Shown here piece by piece: positions 1 through 8,557 of a DNA stretch of 64,000 bases. A model generated the notes under the pieces. It was given only the letters and a program-made list of their open reading frames with translations. It ran no database searches and was not told the DNA's origin. A program made the position numbers and the translations under genes. The first letter of the stretch is position 1; each line of letters opens with the position of its first letter. This stretch comes from Tolumonas osonensis (GTDB lineage: Bacteria; Pseudomonadota; Gammaproteobacteria; Enterobacterales; Aeromonadaceae): positions 310,001-374,000 of the forward strand of contig NZ_JACHGR010000002.1 of NCBI RefSeq assembly GCF_014202415.1, written 5' to 3'.

Positions 1-81
1 TTTTGATCTAAAACAGATACAAGTGATGCCATAAGCGTACGCTGATCACAGTTTTTCTGGTGCATAAGAAAGGAGGTTAAT

Positions 82-282
82 ATGGCTAAAATTTATGACC
101 GGAATCGCAACCTGCTGTCAGCAGGACAACGAGTAATGATTGTGGGTACCGGTGAAATTGATGTGCTGGAAACAGCGCTCACCGATGGTCTTACATCATC
201 TCAGGCTGAACGCTCAAAATGTGTTCTGCTAACTCACGCTCAGGAAAGGTATGCACCGATTGAATTAGTCAAACTTGGCTGA
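82..282 (+). CDS. small hypothetical protein, 66 aa
   Basis: A short single-domain protein with no membrane segment, signal peptide or motif that I recognise. The start is well supported: a strong Shine-Dalgarno sequence (AAGGAGG, about 71-77) lies six bases before the ATG. It stands alone, with a 147-bp gap before the convergent gene at 430-870. Composition is balanced (acidic and basic residues mixed, one Cys), consistent with a small soluble cytosolic protein. The ribosome binding site and normal composition make a real gene likely; no function is assigned. Confidence 0.6.
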   Translation: MAKIYDRNRNLLSAGQRVMIVGTGEIDVLETALTDGLTSSQAERSKCVLLTHAQERYAPIELVKLG

Positions 283-372
283 ATCAATCCACTCATGATT
301 TCAGGCCGGTTTTCTCCTGATTGATCAAAACAACAGCCTGAAAGCTGAGACATACATTCCAAGCTGTATCAA

Positions 373-409
373 CCTGACAGTGACTGCCTTCTACGACGTA
401 ACTGTCAGG
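373..409. repeat. inverted repeat between convergent genes
   Basis: CCTGACAGT (373-381) and ACTGTCAGG (401-409) form a perfect 9-bp stem with a 19-base loop. Neither side is followed by a T-run, so it is not a standard intrinsic terminator, but its place between two convergent genes suggests a transcript-end structure. Confidence 0.4.
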
Positions 410-429
410 TCATGAAGTCTGATATCCGC

Positions 430-870
430 TTATGGGTTTATGCGTACGGCCTGACGAGCCAGCAACTTCCACTCACCCGCCGCCTGTTTTTGCCACACTT
501 GCAACACTTTCAGCGCCACCTGGCCTGGTTTACCGGAATCATTGGTCGTCGCAGATAAGGTATGACGAATAACTGCAGTATCTCCGGTCACTTTTACGGT
601 TTGATCCATAATGTTCAGCGTTACAAAATCAGAGGCGCCTTTCATCAGATCACCAATAAAACTTTCTTTGGTATCCAGTCTGCCGCTGGAATGACCATAG
701 CTCAGATCATCCAGCACCAACGCGTTCAGTCCATCCGTTGTCGGGTCGACCATCTGCACTCTTAACTGTTCAGCCGCTGAAGTCACATCCGTATTTTGTG
801 CGTTTGCAACAGGAATAAACCAGGCAGCAGAGCAAATAGAAGCAACACACAGAAATTTCTTTAACATCAT
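430..870 (-). CDS. secreted NTF2-like / DUF4440-type protein
   Basis: 146-residue protein with an N-terminal signal peptide (Lys-Lys, then a hydrophobic stretch ending in VANAQ; cleavage likely after about residue 24). The mature part reads like the SnoaL/NTF2 fold: an early helix, a segment resembling the 'D..SY.HSSG..DTKESFI' signature of DUF4440 proteins, and a C-terminal strand with VWQK..GEWKLLARQAVR. Such proteins bind small ligands or act as minor enzymes; the substrate cannot be told here. Two consecutive ATGs exist; the second (867) has the better spacing (7 nt) to GGAG. The protein is expected in the periplasm. Confidence 0.7.
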   Translation of the reverse strand: MMLKKFLCVASICSAAWFIPVANAQNTDVTSAAEQLRVQMVDPTTDGLNALVLDDLSYGHSSGRLDTKESFIGDLMKGASDFVTLNIMDQTVKVTGDTAVIRHTLSATTNDSGKPGQVALKVLQVWQKQAAGEWKLLARQAVRINP

Positions 871-1135
871 GATTCTCCGAATCTGTATCTATTAATGAAT
901 AAGTTTTTTTGCCGGCAGAAGAACCATACACAAAATGAAATAATGGATCGATATTTATAAAACGTTGTTTCATAAATTTGTGATGCACGATGTCTTTTGT
1001 ACTGTCAGACATCACTCAACAAGAAGCAGACACACATGTTCCCCACTTCTGCTTTGTTAAATTCATATAAATTTTCTGCATCACCAGCACAAAAGCGTAT
1101 TATTTCAGTCTGGAATAGCACAGATTGGAACCACC

Positions 1136-2224
1136 ATGCTCAACGGTAACTACCGACCTGAAAATATGAAGCCGGTTATTCAGTGGCCATTGCTAATGAT
1201 CCTCTCGGCAGTTTTTGCGTTTTGTCTGCAATGGATAAAACTGCCGGGTGCGCTACTGCTGGGCCCGATGCTGGCCGGTATTGTCTGGAGTTTAAATGGC
1301 GGTACGCTGCAGCTTCCCCGTAAATTATTTATCGCCGCACAAGCCATCATCGGTTGTCTGGTGGCGCAGTCGATCTCATCCGGGATGCTTTCCACCTTTG
1401 CCCAGCACTGGCTACTGTTTCCATTTATTGTGTTCTCGACTATCGCCGCCAGCAGCCTGATGGGCTGGGTGATCAGTAAACTCAATGTACTGCCGGGGAC
1501 CACCGCGATCTGGGGTTCCTCGCCCGGTGCCGCAGCAGCCATGGTCCTGATGGCCGAAGAATTTGGTGCCGATTCCCGGCTGGTCGCCTTTATGCAATAT
1601 CTGCGGGTGATTGTGGTGGCCAGTGCCGCATCCATTATTGCCCGCTTCTGGGTTGATACCGGTGACATAACCGCTACGCCGATCGTCTGGTTCCCGCCCT
1701 TACAATGGGCCACCCTCCACACGCTGTTGCTGGCATTCGCAGGGATCATCATTGGTCGTCTGGCCCGTATTCCGTCCGGCGCCATGCTGGTTCCCATGAT
1801 GCTGGGCATGGCACTGCAAAGCCGTCAGCTGATGACGATCGATCTGCCGGAATGGCTGCTCAGTATTGCTTATGCATTGATGGGCTGGCGTATCGGGCTA
1901 AGTTTTACCCGCGCGGTTCTGCAGCATGCAATCCGCGGGTTACCACAAATCATCCTTTCCATCGTGCTGCTGGTTGGGTTTTGTGGCGGCCTGGCCTGGC
2001 TGCTGACCAACCACTTTCATATTGATCCGCTTACAGCCTATCTGGCCACCAGCCCGGGTGGTATGGATTCCATCGCCATTATTGCCGCCTCCAGCAACAA
2101 TGTTGATCTGGAGTTTGTCATGGCATTGCAGACTGCCCGTCTGTTTCTGGTGATTTTCATCGGCCCGGTACTGGCGCGGATGATCGCCCGTAAAACGATC
2201 GCCGAATCATCGTCCATCAGTTAA
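1136..2224 (+). CDS. AbrB-family (PF05145-type) multispanning membrane protein
   Basis: 362 residues, hydrophobic throughout with about ten predicted membrane helices arranged as two similar halves. Each half contains a Gly/Pro-rich turn (LPGTTAIWGSSPGAAAAMVLMA near residue 120 and the related LATSPGGMDSIAIIA near 300), the hallmark of the AbrB duplication family of inner-membrane proteins. The family name is historical, and the protein is not expected to bind DNA. Its biochemical role is not established, though relatives are often annotated as ammonia-monooxygenase-like regulators. The start is uncertain: ATG at 1136, or at 1166 (MKPVIQ). It seems monocistronic, 70 bp ahead of yegD. Confidence 0.75.
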   Translation: MLNGNYRPENMKPVIQWPLLMILSAVFAFCLQWIKLPGALLLGPMLAGIVWSLNGGTLQLPRKLFIAAQAIIGCLVAQSISSGMLSTFAQHWLLFPFIVFSTIAASSLMGWVISKLNVLPGTTAIWGSSPGAAAAMVLMAEEFGADSRLVAFMQYLRVIVVASAASIIARFWVDTGDITATPIVWFPPLQWATLHTLLLAFAGIIIGRLARIPSGAMLVPMMLGMALQSRQLMTIDLPEWLLSIAYALMGWRIGLSFTRAVLQHAIRGLPQIILSIVLLVGFCGGLAWLLTNHFHIDPLTAYLATSPGGMDSIAIIAASSNNVDLEFVMALQTARLFLVIFIGPVLARMIARKTIAESSSIS

Positions 2225-2294
2225 AGATTGTTGCTGGTGATAGCGGGAAGGTTGTGGTAACTTCGCCGACCGCTTTAAACGAGGACGATCTTTT

Positions 2295-3584
2295 ATGTAC
2301 GCTGGCCTGGACTTTGGAACATCAAACTCGGCATTAGGTATCTGGGAAGACAACCAGCCTAAACTGCTTTCTCTGGATAACGGCAGCCGTTTTATCTCCT
2401 CGACGGTTTATATCGGTAAATCGCAGCAGTTCATGCAACTGCGTCCGCAGGATCAGACTCTGGCCCACGCGATCAGTGGCGATGGCGAAAAGATCTTCGG
2501 TAAAGAAGCGATTGCCAAATTTCTGGAATCCCCGGAAGACGGTTTCTTCGTGAAATCACCCAAGTCATTCCTGGGCGCCCGCCTCAAACCTCAGCAACTG
2601 CATACTTACGAAAAAATTGTGCATCTGATGATGAACAATATCAAACGGCTGGCGGAAACACAGACGCACGCCCCGATTGATTCGGTCGTGATCGGTAAAC
2701 CGGTGAAATTCCACGGCACACAGGGTGAAACCGGTAACCAGCAGGCCATCAAGGTGCTGACCTCTGCCGCCACCGATGCCGGCTTTAAAAATATCGAATT
2801 TCAGTTTGAACCGATTGCCGCCGCGCTGGATTACGAACGTTCACTGAATGAAAACCTGACCGCGCTGATCGTCGATATCGGGGGTGGTACCACGGACTGC
2901 TCCATGATCAAGGTCGGCCCGGCCTACCGGGAACTGACGGATCGGAATGAATCGATTCTGGGTTATTCCGGTGACCGTATCGGCGGTCTGGATCTGGATA
3001 TCAAGCTGGCATTCCGCCAGTTGGCGCCGCTGTTTGGTAAAGATGAATTGCTGAAAACCGGCCTACCGACACCGGCGAATATGTTCTGGAATGCGGTGTG
3101 TATCAACAACGTCGATGCCCAGACCACCTTCTATTCCGCCGCCAATGGCCGTGAAATTCATAAGATGCTGCGTGATGCCCGCCCGGATTCGGTGCTGGAT
3201 CGTCTGCTGCACATTTATGAAACCATGCTCAGTTATCACATCAGCCAGAGTGCGGAAGCGGCGAAAATTGCGCTTTCTTCTGATGAAGTCACCACGGTGG
3301 ATCTCTCTTATCTGGAAGCCGGATTAGATACGAATATCAATCGTGAACAGCTGCAGACGGCGATCAGTAATGAGCTGAACAAGTTCATCGGGTTGATGCA
3401 AGAGGTTGAACAACAGGCACAGGTTGCACCGGATGTGATTTATGTAACCGGTGGTACCGCCCGCTCACCGATTGTCGATGCGTATATCCGCGCCGCCTAT
3501 CCGCAGGCACGGATTGTGTTCGGGGATCTGTTCGGTAGTGTGGCCTCCGGTCTGACAACCTGGGCACACCGGATTTTCAGCTAA
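2295..3584 (+). CDS. yegD: YegD-like Hsp70-family chaperone homologue
   Basis: 429 residues with the actin/Hsp70 ATPase fold. The N-terminal phosphate-1 motif is GLDFGTSNSALG, the second phosphate loop is VDIGGGTTDCSM (about residues 193-204), and the adenosine motif is VYVTGGTAR-like near residue 385. It lacks the substrate-binding half of DnaK, as E. coli YegD (about 450 residues) does. It is cytosolic, and its physiological client is unknown. The start is fixed by GAGGACG before the ATG. Its last codons overlap the convergent small gene at 3577-3837 by 8 bp. Confidence 0.9.
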   Translation: MYAGLDFGTSNSALGIWEDNQPKLLSLDNGSRFISSTVYIGKSQQFMQLRPQDQTLAHAISGDGEKIFGKEAIAKFLESPEDGFFVKSPKSFLGARLKPQQLHTYEKIVHLMMNNIKRLAETQTHAPIDSVVIGKPVKFHGTQGETGNQQAIKVLTSAATDAGFKNIEFQFEPIAAALDYERSLNENLTALIVDIGGGTTDCSMIKVGPAYRELTDRNESILGYSGDRIGGLDLDIKLAFRQLAPLFGKDELLKTGLPTPANMFWNAVCINNVDAQTTFYSAANGREIHKMLRDARPDSVLDRLLHIYETMLSYHISQSAEAAKIALSSDEVTTVDLSYLEAGLDTNINREQLQTAISNELNKFIGLMQEVEQQAQVAPDVIYVTGGTARSPIVDAYIRAAYPQARIVFGDLFGSVASGLTTWAHRIFS

Positions 3585-3837
3585 AACCCAACCACTGCCA
3601 AAATGACCGCCGCTGTTTCTGTTCTTTGACCCAGTTCAGCAATTCATTGTTTTGTATCCGGGTTTTCTTCTTTATGACCAGATAATACCCGGAATCCAGC
3701 GGCGGCTTTTTAATGATGTGATAACGAATCGATTTGATGAACCGGATCGCCTCTTTTTTATCGTTGGTTTCAAAGACCGGATATGAACCGGTGATCACAT
3801 GACGATAAATCACATATTTACTATCTGTTTGCTGCAT
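3577..3837 (-). CDS. small basic hypothetical protein, 86 aa
   Basis: A lysine- and arginine-rich small protein with no signal peptide or membrane helix. The C-terminus is aromatic (QWLGFS). It lies 11 bp downstream of the SDR gene on the same strand, so the two probably share a transcript. It converges with yegD, the two stop regions overlapping by 8 bp. I do not recognise a domain; composition and operon position support a real gene. Confidence 0.6.
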   Translation of the reverse strand: MQQTDSKYVIYRHVITGSYPVFETNDKKEAIRFIKSIRYHIIKKPPLDSGYYLVIKKKTRIQNNELLNWVKEQKQRRSFWQWLGFS

Positions 3838-3848
3838 GGCTCACTCAC

Positions 3849-4559
3849 TCAGCTGAATACGGGGATCCGCGCACCGCTCGTAGCATCTGAATGTAATATG
3901 TTTATCACTCCTGCCGCTACCACTTCCGGTGTACGAAGTTCGCCGCTTTCTTTCCGGTGAATGAAATAATCCACCGCCGGGAAGTCTTCTTTTTGTGAAC
4001 TGCGGATCAGCACCTGCATATCGGTATCCATCACACCCGGATCAACATTCAGCACCACAAACGGGTTAGCTTCACTCGCCTGCTCGACCGCCACTGTGCG
4101 GATGTAGCTTTCCAATCCTGCTTTGGCAGAACAATACAACGACCAGCCGGAATAGGCTTTTAACGCAGCGCCCGATGAAATACTGACGATAACTTTCCGG
4201 CAGGCATGCGACTGGAAGTGTTTCATCACCTCACTCATAAAGAGGATGGCACTGGTAAAATTCGTATTGATATTTGCCAGCACCGCCATGGTATTTTTCT
4301 TCGACGTCGGCCCTATCGGACTGAGCGACGCTGCGTTGCTAACCACCAGAATTTCTTCCCACGGTTGTGCAGCAAGCTTTTCCAGATTCGATGTCAGCAC
4401 TGGCAGCATCTGATCCGGCGATGAAAAATCGAGTTTGACGGAATAGGCGTGCGGCGCACTGCGGGAAAACTCCACCACCTGATAACCAGCCACCTGCAGT
4501 TTTTCTGCAATGGCATGCCCCAGGCCTTTGGAACCGCCACTGATAATTGCTAATTTCAT
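3849..4559 (-). CDS. short-chain dehydrogenase/reductase (SDR)
   Basis: 236-residue classical SDR. The cofactor loop reads SGGSKGLG (residues 7-14), a variant of TGxxxGxG. The NAA motif is at SNAAS (74-78), the catalytic Ser lies in SISSGAALKA (about 128), and the Tyr/Lys pair is YCSAK (Y142, K146). The sequence resembles the benzil-reductase/sepiapterin-reductase-like branch, which uses NADPH on small carbonyl compounds; the physiological substrate cannot be inferred. It starts at ATG 4559 and appears to lead a two-gene transcript with the small gene at 3577. Confidence 0.85.
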   Translation of the reverse strand: MKLAIISGGSKGLGHAIAEKLQVAGYQVVEFSRSAPHAYSVKLDFSSPDQMLPVLTSNLEKLAAQPWEEILVVSNAASLSPIGPTSKKNTMAVLANINTNFTSAILFMSEVMKHFQSHACRKVIVSISSGAALKAYSGWSLYCSAKAGLESYIRTVAVEQASEANPFVVLNVDPGVMDTDMQVLIRSSQKEDFPAVDYFIHRKESGELRTPEVVAAGVINILHSDATSGARIPVFS

Positions 4560-4978
4560 CTTAATTCCTAGAGCTATCTTTGGATATGAATTGTCATCAT
4601 ATAAAAATAGCCAGCCTATAACGATATTTCATGCAAAAACACTAAAGTGATTATTTTTCTATAAAAGAAAAAAATGTAATGCTGCTCACAAAAACTTCAC
4701 AACAAAAACAAAAGGCATAAAGATAACGATACCAAAGCAGTGTAATCAGCATCATATTATTTGACGAAGATCTCATTTTAACAAAAATAACAACCAATCA
4801 AGCCCATTGAAAAGGCTTCAAACAAAAACCAAAACACAATTATAACGTTATTATTCAATACGTTATCTGCATGGAACGGTTCTCACCGCAACAAACTTCA
4901 TGCTTTTACTTTTTTATGTGAAGTGATATTGTGAAGTTATGGCTTGCCCATGTAGTAATAAAACTCAGCAGGTGACGT
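4560..4978. other. AT-rich divergent intergenic region with repeated TTCACAA/TGTGAAGT motifs
   Basis: This 419-bp gap between the SDR gene (-) and rpiB (+) has no convincing coding sequence. It holds several copies of one short word. ACTTCACAA occurs at 4694-4702, with TCACAA also at 4686. ACTTCA (4895-4900) is mirrored by TGAAGT (4919-4924). GTGAAGTGATA occupies 4918-4928, and TTGTGAAGT follows at about 4930-4938. The same words occur upstream of the als genes at 16.6 kb and 18.6 kb, so this is probably the regulatory region of the PTS/rpiB cassette. Confidence 0.45.
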
Positions 4979-5446
4979 ATGAAAATTGCATTTGGAAGTG
5001 ATCATGTCGGCTATGAAATGAAGTGTGAAATCATGGCCTATCTAACAGAAAAAGGTATCGAATGTAAGGATTTTGGACCTTACACGACAGATCGGGTTGA
5101 TTATCCTGATTATGCATTGGCAGTGGCTAACGCAGTGAATCAGGAAGCATTCGAAAAGGGCATTTTAATTTGCGGTACCGGTGTTGGTATTTCCATTGCA
5201 GCAAATAAAGTGAACGGTATTCGTGCCGTAGTGTGTAGTGAACCATATTCAGCCCAGCTTTCAAGACAACATAACAACACAAATGTACTCGCATTTGGAG
5301 CAAGAGTTGTAGGCATTGAGCTGGCGAAGATGATCGTTGACTGTTGGTTGGCAGGGCAATATGAAGGTGATCGCCATCAAATTCGAGTCAATAAGATTGC
5401 TGAAATAGAGAAACGTCAAGATGTAGTAGAAGGTGTTTGTTCATGA
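4979..5446 (+). CDS. rpiB: RpiB-type sugar-phosphate isomerase (allose-6-phosphate / ribose-5-phosphate)
   Basis: 155 residues, typical RpiB length. The N-terminus IAFGSDHVGYEMK carries the phosphate-binding Asp-His, and ILICGTGVGISIAANK (about residues 61-76) contains the catalytic Cys. CSEPYSAQLSRQHNNTN supplies the active-site His. In E. coli, RpiB also converts D-allose 6-phosphate to D-allulose 6-phosphate, and the company of an epimerase and a PTS here favours that role. AGGTGA sits six bases before the ATG. The stop overlaps the next start (ATGA). The second rpiB at 18089-18541 is clearly related but not identical. Confidence 0.9.
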   Translation: MKIAFGSDHVGYEMKCEIMAYLTEKGIECKDFGPYTTDRVDYPDYALAVANAVNQEAFEKGILICGTGVGISIAANKVNGIRAVVCSEPYSAQLSRQHNNTNVLAFGARVVGIELAKMIVDCWLAGQYEGDRHQIRVNKIAEIEKRQDVVEGVCS

Positions 5447-6102
5447 TTAATATTTGTCCCTCTATGATGTGTGCTGATTTCACTAAGCTACGTGAAGAGA
5501 TTACAGCCCTTGAAGCTGCAGGTGCGGATTTATTCCATATTGACGTGATGGACGGCAATTTTGTTCCTAACTTTGCTATGGGCTTCGAAGACATTAAAGC
5601 CATCTCAAAACTGGCAACTATACCTTTCGATTTGCATTTGATGGTCAATGAACCTGACCAGTTTATTGAACGCTTTGCCGCGACTGATGCAAAAATAATT
5701 TATGTTCATGTGGAAGCTTGTACTCATCTGCATCGGACTATTATGAAGATCAAAAAAGCAGGAAAATTGGCCGGGGTGGCTATCAACCCGGGAACGCCAC
5801 TAACTGCGCTTGATGAAATTATTACGGATATCGATTATGTGTTAGTCATGTCTGTTGATCCTGGTTTTGCAGGGCAAAGCTTCATTTCATCAAGTATTGA
5901 TAAAGTTCGACGTTTGAAAACAATGATCGCAGAGCGTGAACTGAATATAAAAATCAAAGTAGATGGTTCAATTAATAAGGAGAATGTTCCCCTGCTTTAT
6001 GCGGCTGGTGCGGAGTATTTTGTTGTTGGAACCGCAGGTGTATTTAGGGATGGCTTTGACTATGCCAAAAATATTAACATATTGAAAAACTCAGCAATCT
6101 AA
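5443..6102 (+). CDS. ribulose-phosphate / allulose-6-phosphate 3-epimerase family protein
   Basis: About 219 residues with the TIM-barrel of the Rpe family. Visible motifs are ICPSMMCAD at the N-terminus, HIDVMDGNFVPN with metal-binding His/Asp, DLHLMV, AINPGTP, MSVDPGFAGQSF, VDGSI and the phosphate-binding VVGTAG near residue 200. It is expected to epimerise C3 of a ketose phosphate. With RpiB upstream and a PTS downstream, D-allulose 6-phosphate to fructose 6-phosphate is the likeliest reaction. It is more like general Rpe than the AlsE at 12286. ATG 5443 is preferred over the upstream TTG, because GAAGGTG precedes it and it couples to the rpiB stop. Confidence 0.8.
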   Translation: MINICPSMMCADFTKLREEITALEAAGADLFHIDVMDGNFVPNFAMGFEDIKAISKLATIPFDLHLMVNEPDQFIERFAATDAKIIYVHVEACTHLHRTIMKIKKAGKLAGVAINPGTPLTALDEIITDIDYVLVMSVDPGFAGQSFISSSIDKVRRLKTMIAERELNIKIKVDGSINKENVPLLYAAGAEYFVVGTAGVFRDGFDYAKNINILKNSAI

Positions 6103-6112
6103 TAGGATCACC

Positions 6113-6772
6113 ATGAACTTGCTTAGTAACTTACAATATATGAATGAAGATATGAATATTGTTTCTGTGCTTGATGAGAAATTTAAGTGCTATGGTTCTG
6201 TGTTAAATGGATATAATTTTGATGAAATAATTAAATATTCTTTAATAAATATCCAACTTCCAGAATTTGGCAACTTATATGAGCCAGCAATTCCTGCCAT
6301 TTCTGAATTTGAAGAGATCAAAAATATCAAAAGCAAAGTTTATGGTGAATTACCTATTCAGGCCGGTTATGTAACCGGCCATAATCAATCACTGACTGGA
6401 TTAGAATATCACCAGGGAAGTGAAACGATTATTGCAATAACAGATTTGATATTGATATTGGGGAAAAGGCAAGATTTAATTGATGATTGTTTTTTATCTG
6501 AAAAGGCAGAGGTGTTCTTTGTTAATGCAGGGCAAGCCGTAGAGCTGTATGGAACCACACTACACTATACACCGTGCAAAACATCATTAGAGCCATTTTT
6601 GGCTGTAGTTGTATTGCCTGATGGAACAAATAGACCATTATCAGAAAAAAGAAACGAAAGTCTTTTGTTTAAGAAAAATAAATGGTTCATCACTCATACA
6701 TCTGAAAAAGAAAAAGTCAAGAATGGTGCATTCCCTGGGTTACTGGGGAAAATAATAAAGATTAAAATTTAA
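6113..6772 (+). CDS. DUF4867 family protein
   Basis: 219 residues; the pattern YEPAIPAISEFEEI...GELPIQAGYVTGHNQSLTGLEYHQGSE is that of the DUF4867 family. These are uncharacterised cupin-like proteins usually found beside sugar isomerases and epimerases; from memory, the Listeria D-allose cassette has the same company. Conserved Glu and His (EYHQGSE, about residues 101-107) and HYTPCKT near 147 could form a metal site. It may be an accessory isomerase or mutarotase, which is inference. It follows the epimerase by 10 bp in an evident operon and is strongly AT-rich. Confidence 0.7.
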   Translation: MNLLSNLQYMNEDMNIVSVLDEKFKCYGSVLNGYNFDEIIKYSLINIQLPEFGNLYEPAIPAISEFEEIKNIKSKVYGELPIQAGYVTGHNQSLTGLEYHQGSETIIAITDLILILGKRQDLIDDCFLSEKAEVFFVNAGQAVELYGTTLHYTPCKTSLEPFLAVVVLPDGTNRPLSEKRNESLLFKKNKWFITHTSEKEKVKNGAFPGLLGKIIKIKI

Positions 6773-6851
6773 TATTACATTTTCTGGCAAAAACTTTGTG
6801 TTCCACAACCAAATAAACAACAACTAATTTCAAACTTAAATTAACCATCTG

Positions 6852-6871
6852 TTGTGACTTATGTTTCACAA
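6852..6871. promoter_or_regulatory. inverted repeat TTGTGA-N8-TCACAA in front of the PTS gene
   Basis: TTGTGA (6852-6857) and TCACAA (6866-6871) are perfectly inverted and end at the ribosome binding site (AAGGGGA) of the PTS gene. The spacing of eight differs from the N6 of a canonical CRP site. The half-site resembles the TTGTGAAGT word repeated at other allose promoters, so this may be an operator or an mRNA hairpin limiting translation. Confidence 0.35.
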
Positions 6872-6882
6872 GGGGAAACCAT

Positions 6883-8475
6883 ATGCAAAATTCGTTTTTC
6901 AGTATAATGCAAAGAGTTGGTAGATCTTTTATGCTACCCATTGCGTTACTACCCGTAGCTGGACTGATGTTAGGATTTGGAGCTTCATTTACCAATGCAA
7001 CTAATATTGCGGCATATGATTTAGAAAGTATTCTTGGCAATGGGACTGTATTGCACTCATTACTTAGTGTAATGAAAAGTGCAGGTAGTATTATATTTTC
7101 AAATTTACCTATTTTGTTTGCCATAGGTGTTGCCATGGGTATGGCAAAGAAAGAAAAGGAAGTTGCTGCTATTGCTGCTGCTATCGGCTATTTCATTATG
7201 CACGCAACAATCAATGCAATGCTTGACCTAAACGGCTTACTGCTCCCAGGTACATTACCAGAAGGTTCAGTTGGCACAACTATCGGTATACAGTCACTTC
7301 AGATGGGTGTATTCGGTGGCGTTATTGTTGGATTAGGTGTTTCGATATTACATAATAAATTTTATCAAATTGAATTACCTACCACATTCTCATTTTTTGG
7401 TGGAACAAGATTCATCCCCATCATTACTGCAATAAGTTATCTCTTTGTTGGTATTACCATGTTTTTTGTGTGGCCAGTTATCCAGCACGGGATCCTTATG
7501 CTCGGCGATTTAGTAAATAAGTCAGGTTATGCTGGTACATTTTTATATGGCTTTACAGAACGAGCATTAATTCCGTTTGGGCTACACCATGTATTCTATA
7601 TGCCATTCTGGCAGACGGGGTTGGGTGGTACAGAAATCATTGATGGTGTATCAGTATCTGGTGCACAAAACATATTCTTTGCTGAATTGGCAAGTCATAA
7701 CGTTGACCACTTCTCTGTAGAAGCAACACGATTCATGGCTGGTAAATTTCCATTTTATTTGTTTGGGATTCCTGGTGCCGCTCTTGCTTTATACCGAACA
7801 GCAAAACCAGAAAATAGAAGTAAAGTCTTGGGTTTATTATTATCAGCAACTTTAACTGCGATCCTGACTGGCATCACTGAACCAATTGAGTTTTCATTCT
7901 TGTTTGCCGCACCATTATTATATGTTCTCCATTGTTTAATTGCTGGCATGTCATTTATGCTCTGCCATATCTTCAATGTTGGCGTAGGCCAAACATTCTC
8001 CGGCAGTTTAATTGACTTCATTCTGTTCGGGGTTTTACAAGGTGAGCACAAAACCAGTTGGTTAAATGCAATCTTTATTGGTTTACCTTTATTTCCTCTA
8101 TATTATTTTGCGTTTAGTGGATTAATTAAAAAGTTTCAATACAAGACACCTGGTCGCGAAGACAACGTTGATGATGTTAAGTTGTACACAAGAAAAGATG
8201 TCGAAGAAAGAAACAACTCCAAAGAAGCAATATCAGCTTCAATCATTGATGCTTTAGGTGGAAGGAACAATATCAGCGACTTGGATTGTTGTGCTACAAG
8301 ATTGCGGATCACCGTTTCTAACTCTAGTTTAGTTAATGAACAATCACTGAAAGAAACTGGAGCTAAAGGCGTGATAGTCAAGGGCAACGGAGTTCAAGTT
8401 ATATATGGCCCTCATGTCAGCAATATCAAATCCAGATTAGAAAACTATTTAGACTTAGAACTAGATCCTGCTTAA
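6883..8475 (+). CDS. glucose-family PTS transporter, EIICB
   Basis: 530 residues. The membrane EIIC domain (about 1-420) begins with the family signature MQRVGRSFMLPIALLPVAG and contains GITEPIEFSFLFAAP (about 325-340). A linker leads to an EIIB domain (about 445-525), where DLDCCATRLR places the phospho-cysteine at Cys470. There is no EIIA domain, so phosphate should come from a separate EIIA of the Crr type, as in PtsG. Within this cassette it would deliver a hexose 6-phosphate to RpiB and the epimerase; D-allose is the best candidate, inferred from context. The gene is AT-rich and follows DUF4867 by 110 bp. Confidence 0.85.
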   Translation: MQNSFFSIMQRVGRSFMLPIALLPVAGLMLGFGASFTNATNIAAYDLESILGNGTVLHSLLSVMKSAGSIIFSNLPILFAIGVAMGMAKKEKEVAAIAAAIGYFIMHATINAMLDLNGLLLPGTLPEGSVGTTIGIQSLQMGVFGGVIVGLGVSILHNKFYQIELPTTFSFFGGTRFIPIITAISYLFVGITMFFVWPVIQHGILMLGDLVNKSGYAGTFLYGFTERALIPFGLHHVFYMPFWQTGLGGTEIIDGVSVSGAQNIFFAELASHNVDHFSVEATRFMAGKFPFYLFGIPGAALALYRTAKPENRSKVLGLLLSATLTAILTGITEPIEFSFLFAAPLLYVLHCLIAGMSFMLCHIFNVGVGQTFSGSLIDFILFGVLQGEHKTSWLNAIFIGLPLFPLYYFAFSGLIKKFQYKTPGREDNVDDVKLYTRKDVEERNNSKEAISASIIDALGGRNNISDLDCCATRLRITVSNSSLVNEQSLKETGAKGVIVKGNGVQVIYGPHVSNIKSRLENYLDLELDPA

Positions 8476-8505
8476 TTAGCGACTACCTATCTGCTCTTTT
8501 ATGTA

Positions 8506-8535
8506 ATCCCTATATCCAGTCTTGGATATAGGGAT
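8506..8535. terminator. perfect 13-bp stem-loop between convergent genes
   Basis: ATCCCTATATCCA (8506-8518), loop GTCT and TGGATATAGGGAT (8523-8535) form an uninterrupted stem between the PTS gene (+) and the GH3 gene (-). No T-run follows on either strand, so it may act as an RNA-end protector or a bidirectional weak terminator rather than a classic one. Confidence 0.5.
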
Positions 8536-8557
8536 ATACACGGAACCCAGGTAGAAA

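Noticed and set aside
770-1015. 81-residue frame on the minus strand upstream of the NTF2-like gene
   Set aside because: It overlaps the signal peptide region of the real gene in another frame, and the sequence is Cys-rich and low in typical protein composition.
6852-6871. TTGTGA-N8-TCACAA as a canonical CRP site
   Set aside because: The spacer is eight instead of six, and it touches the ribosome binding site; retained only as a generic inverted repeat.
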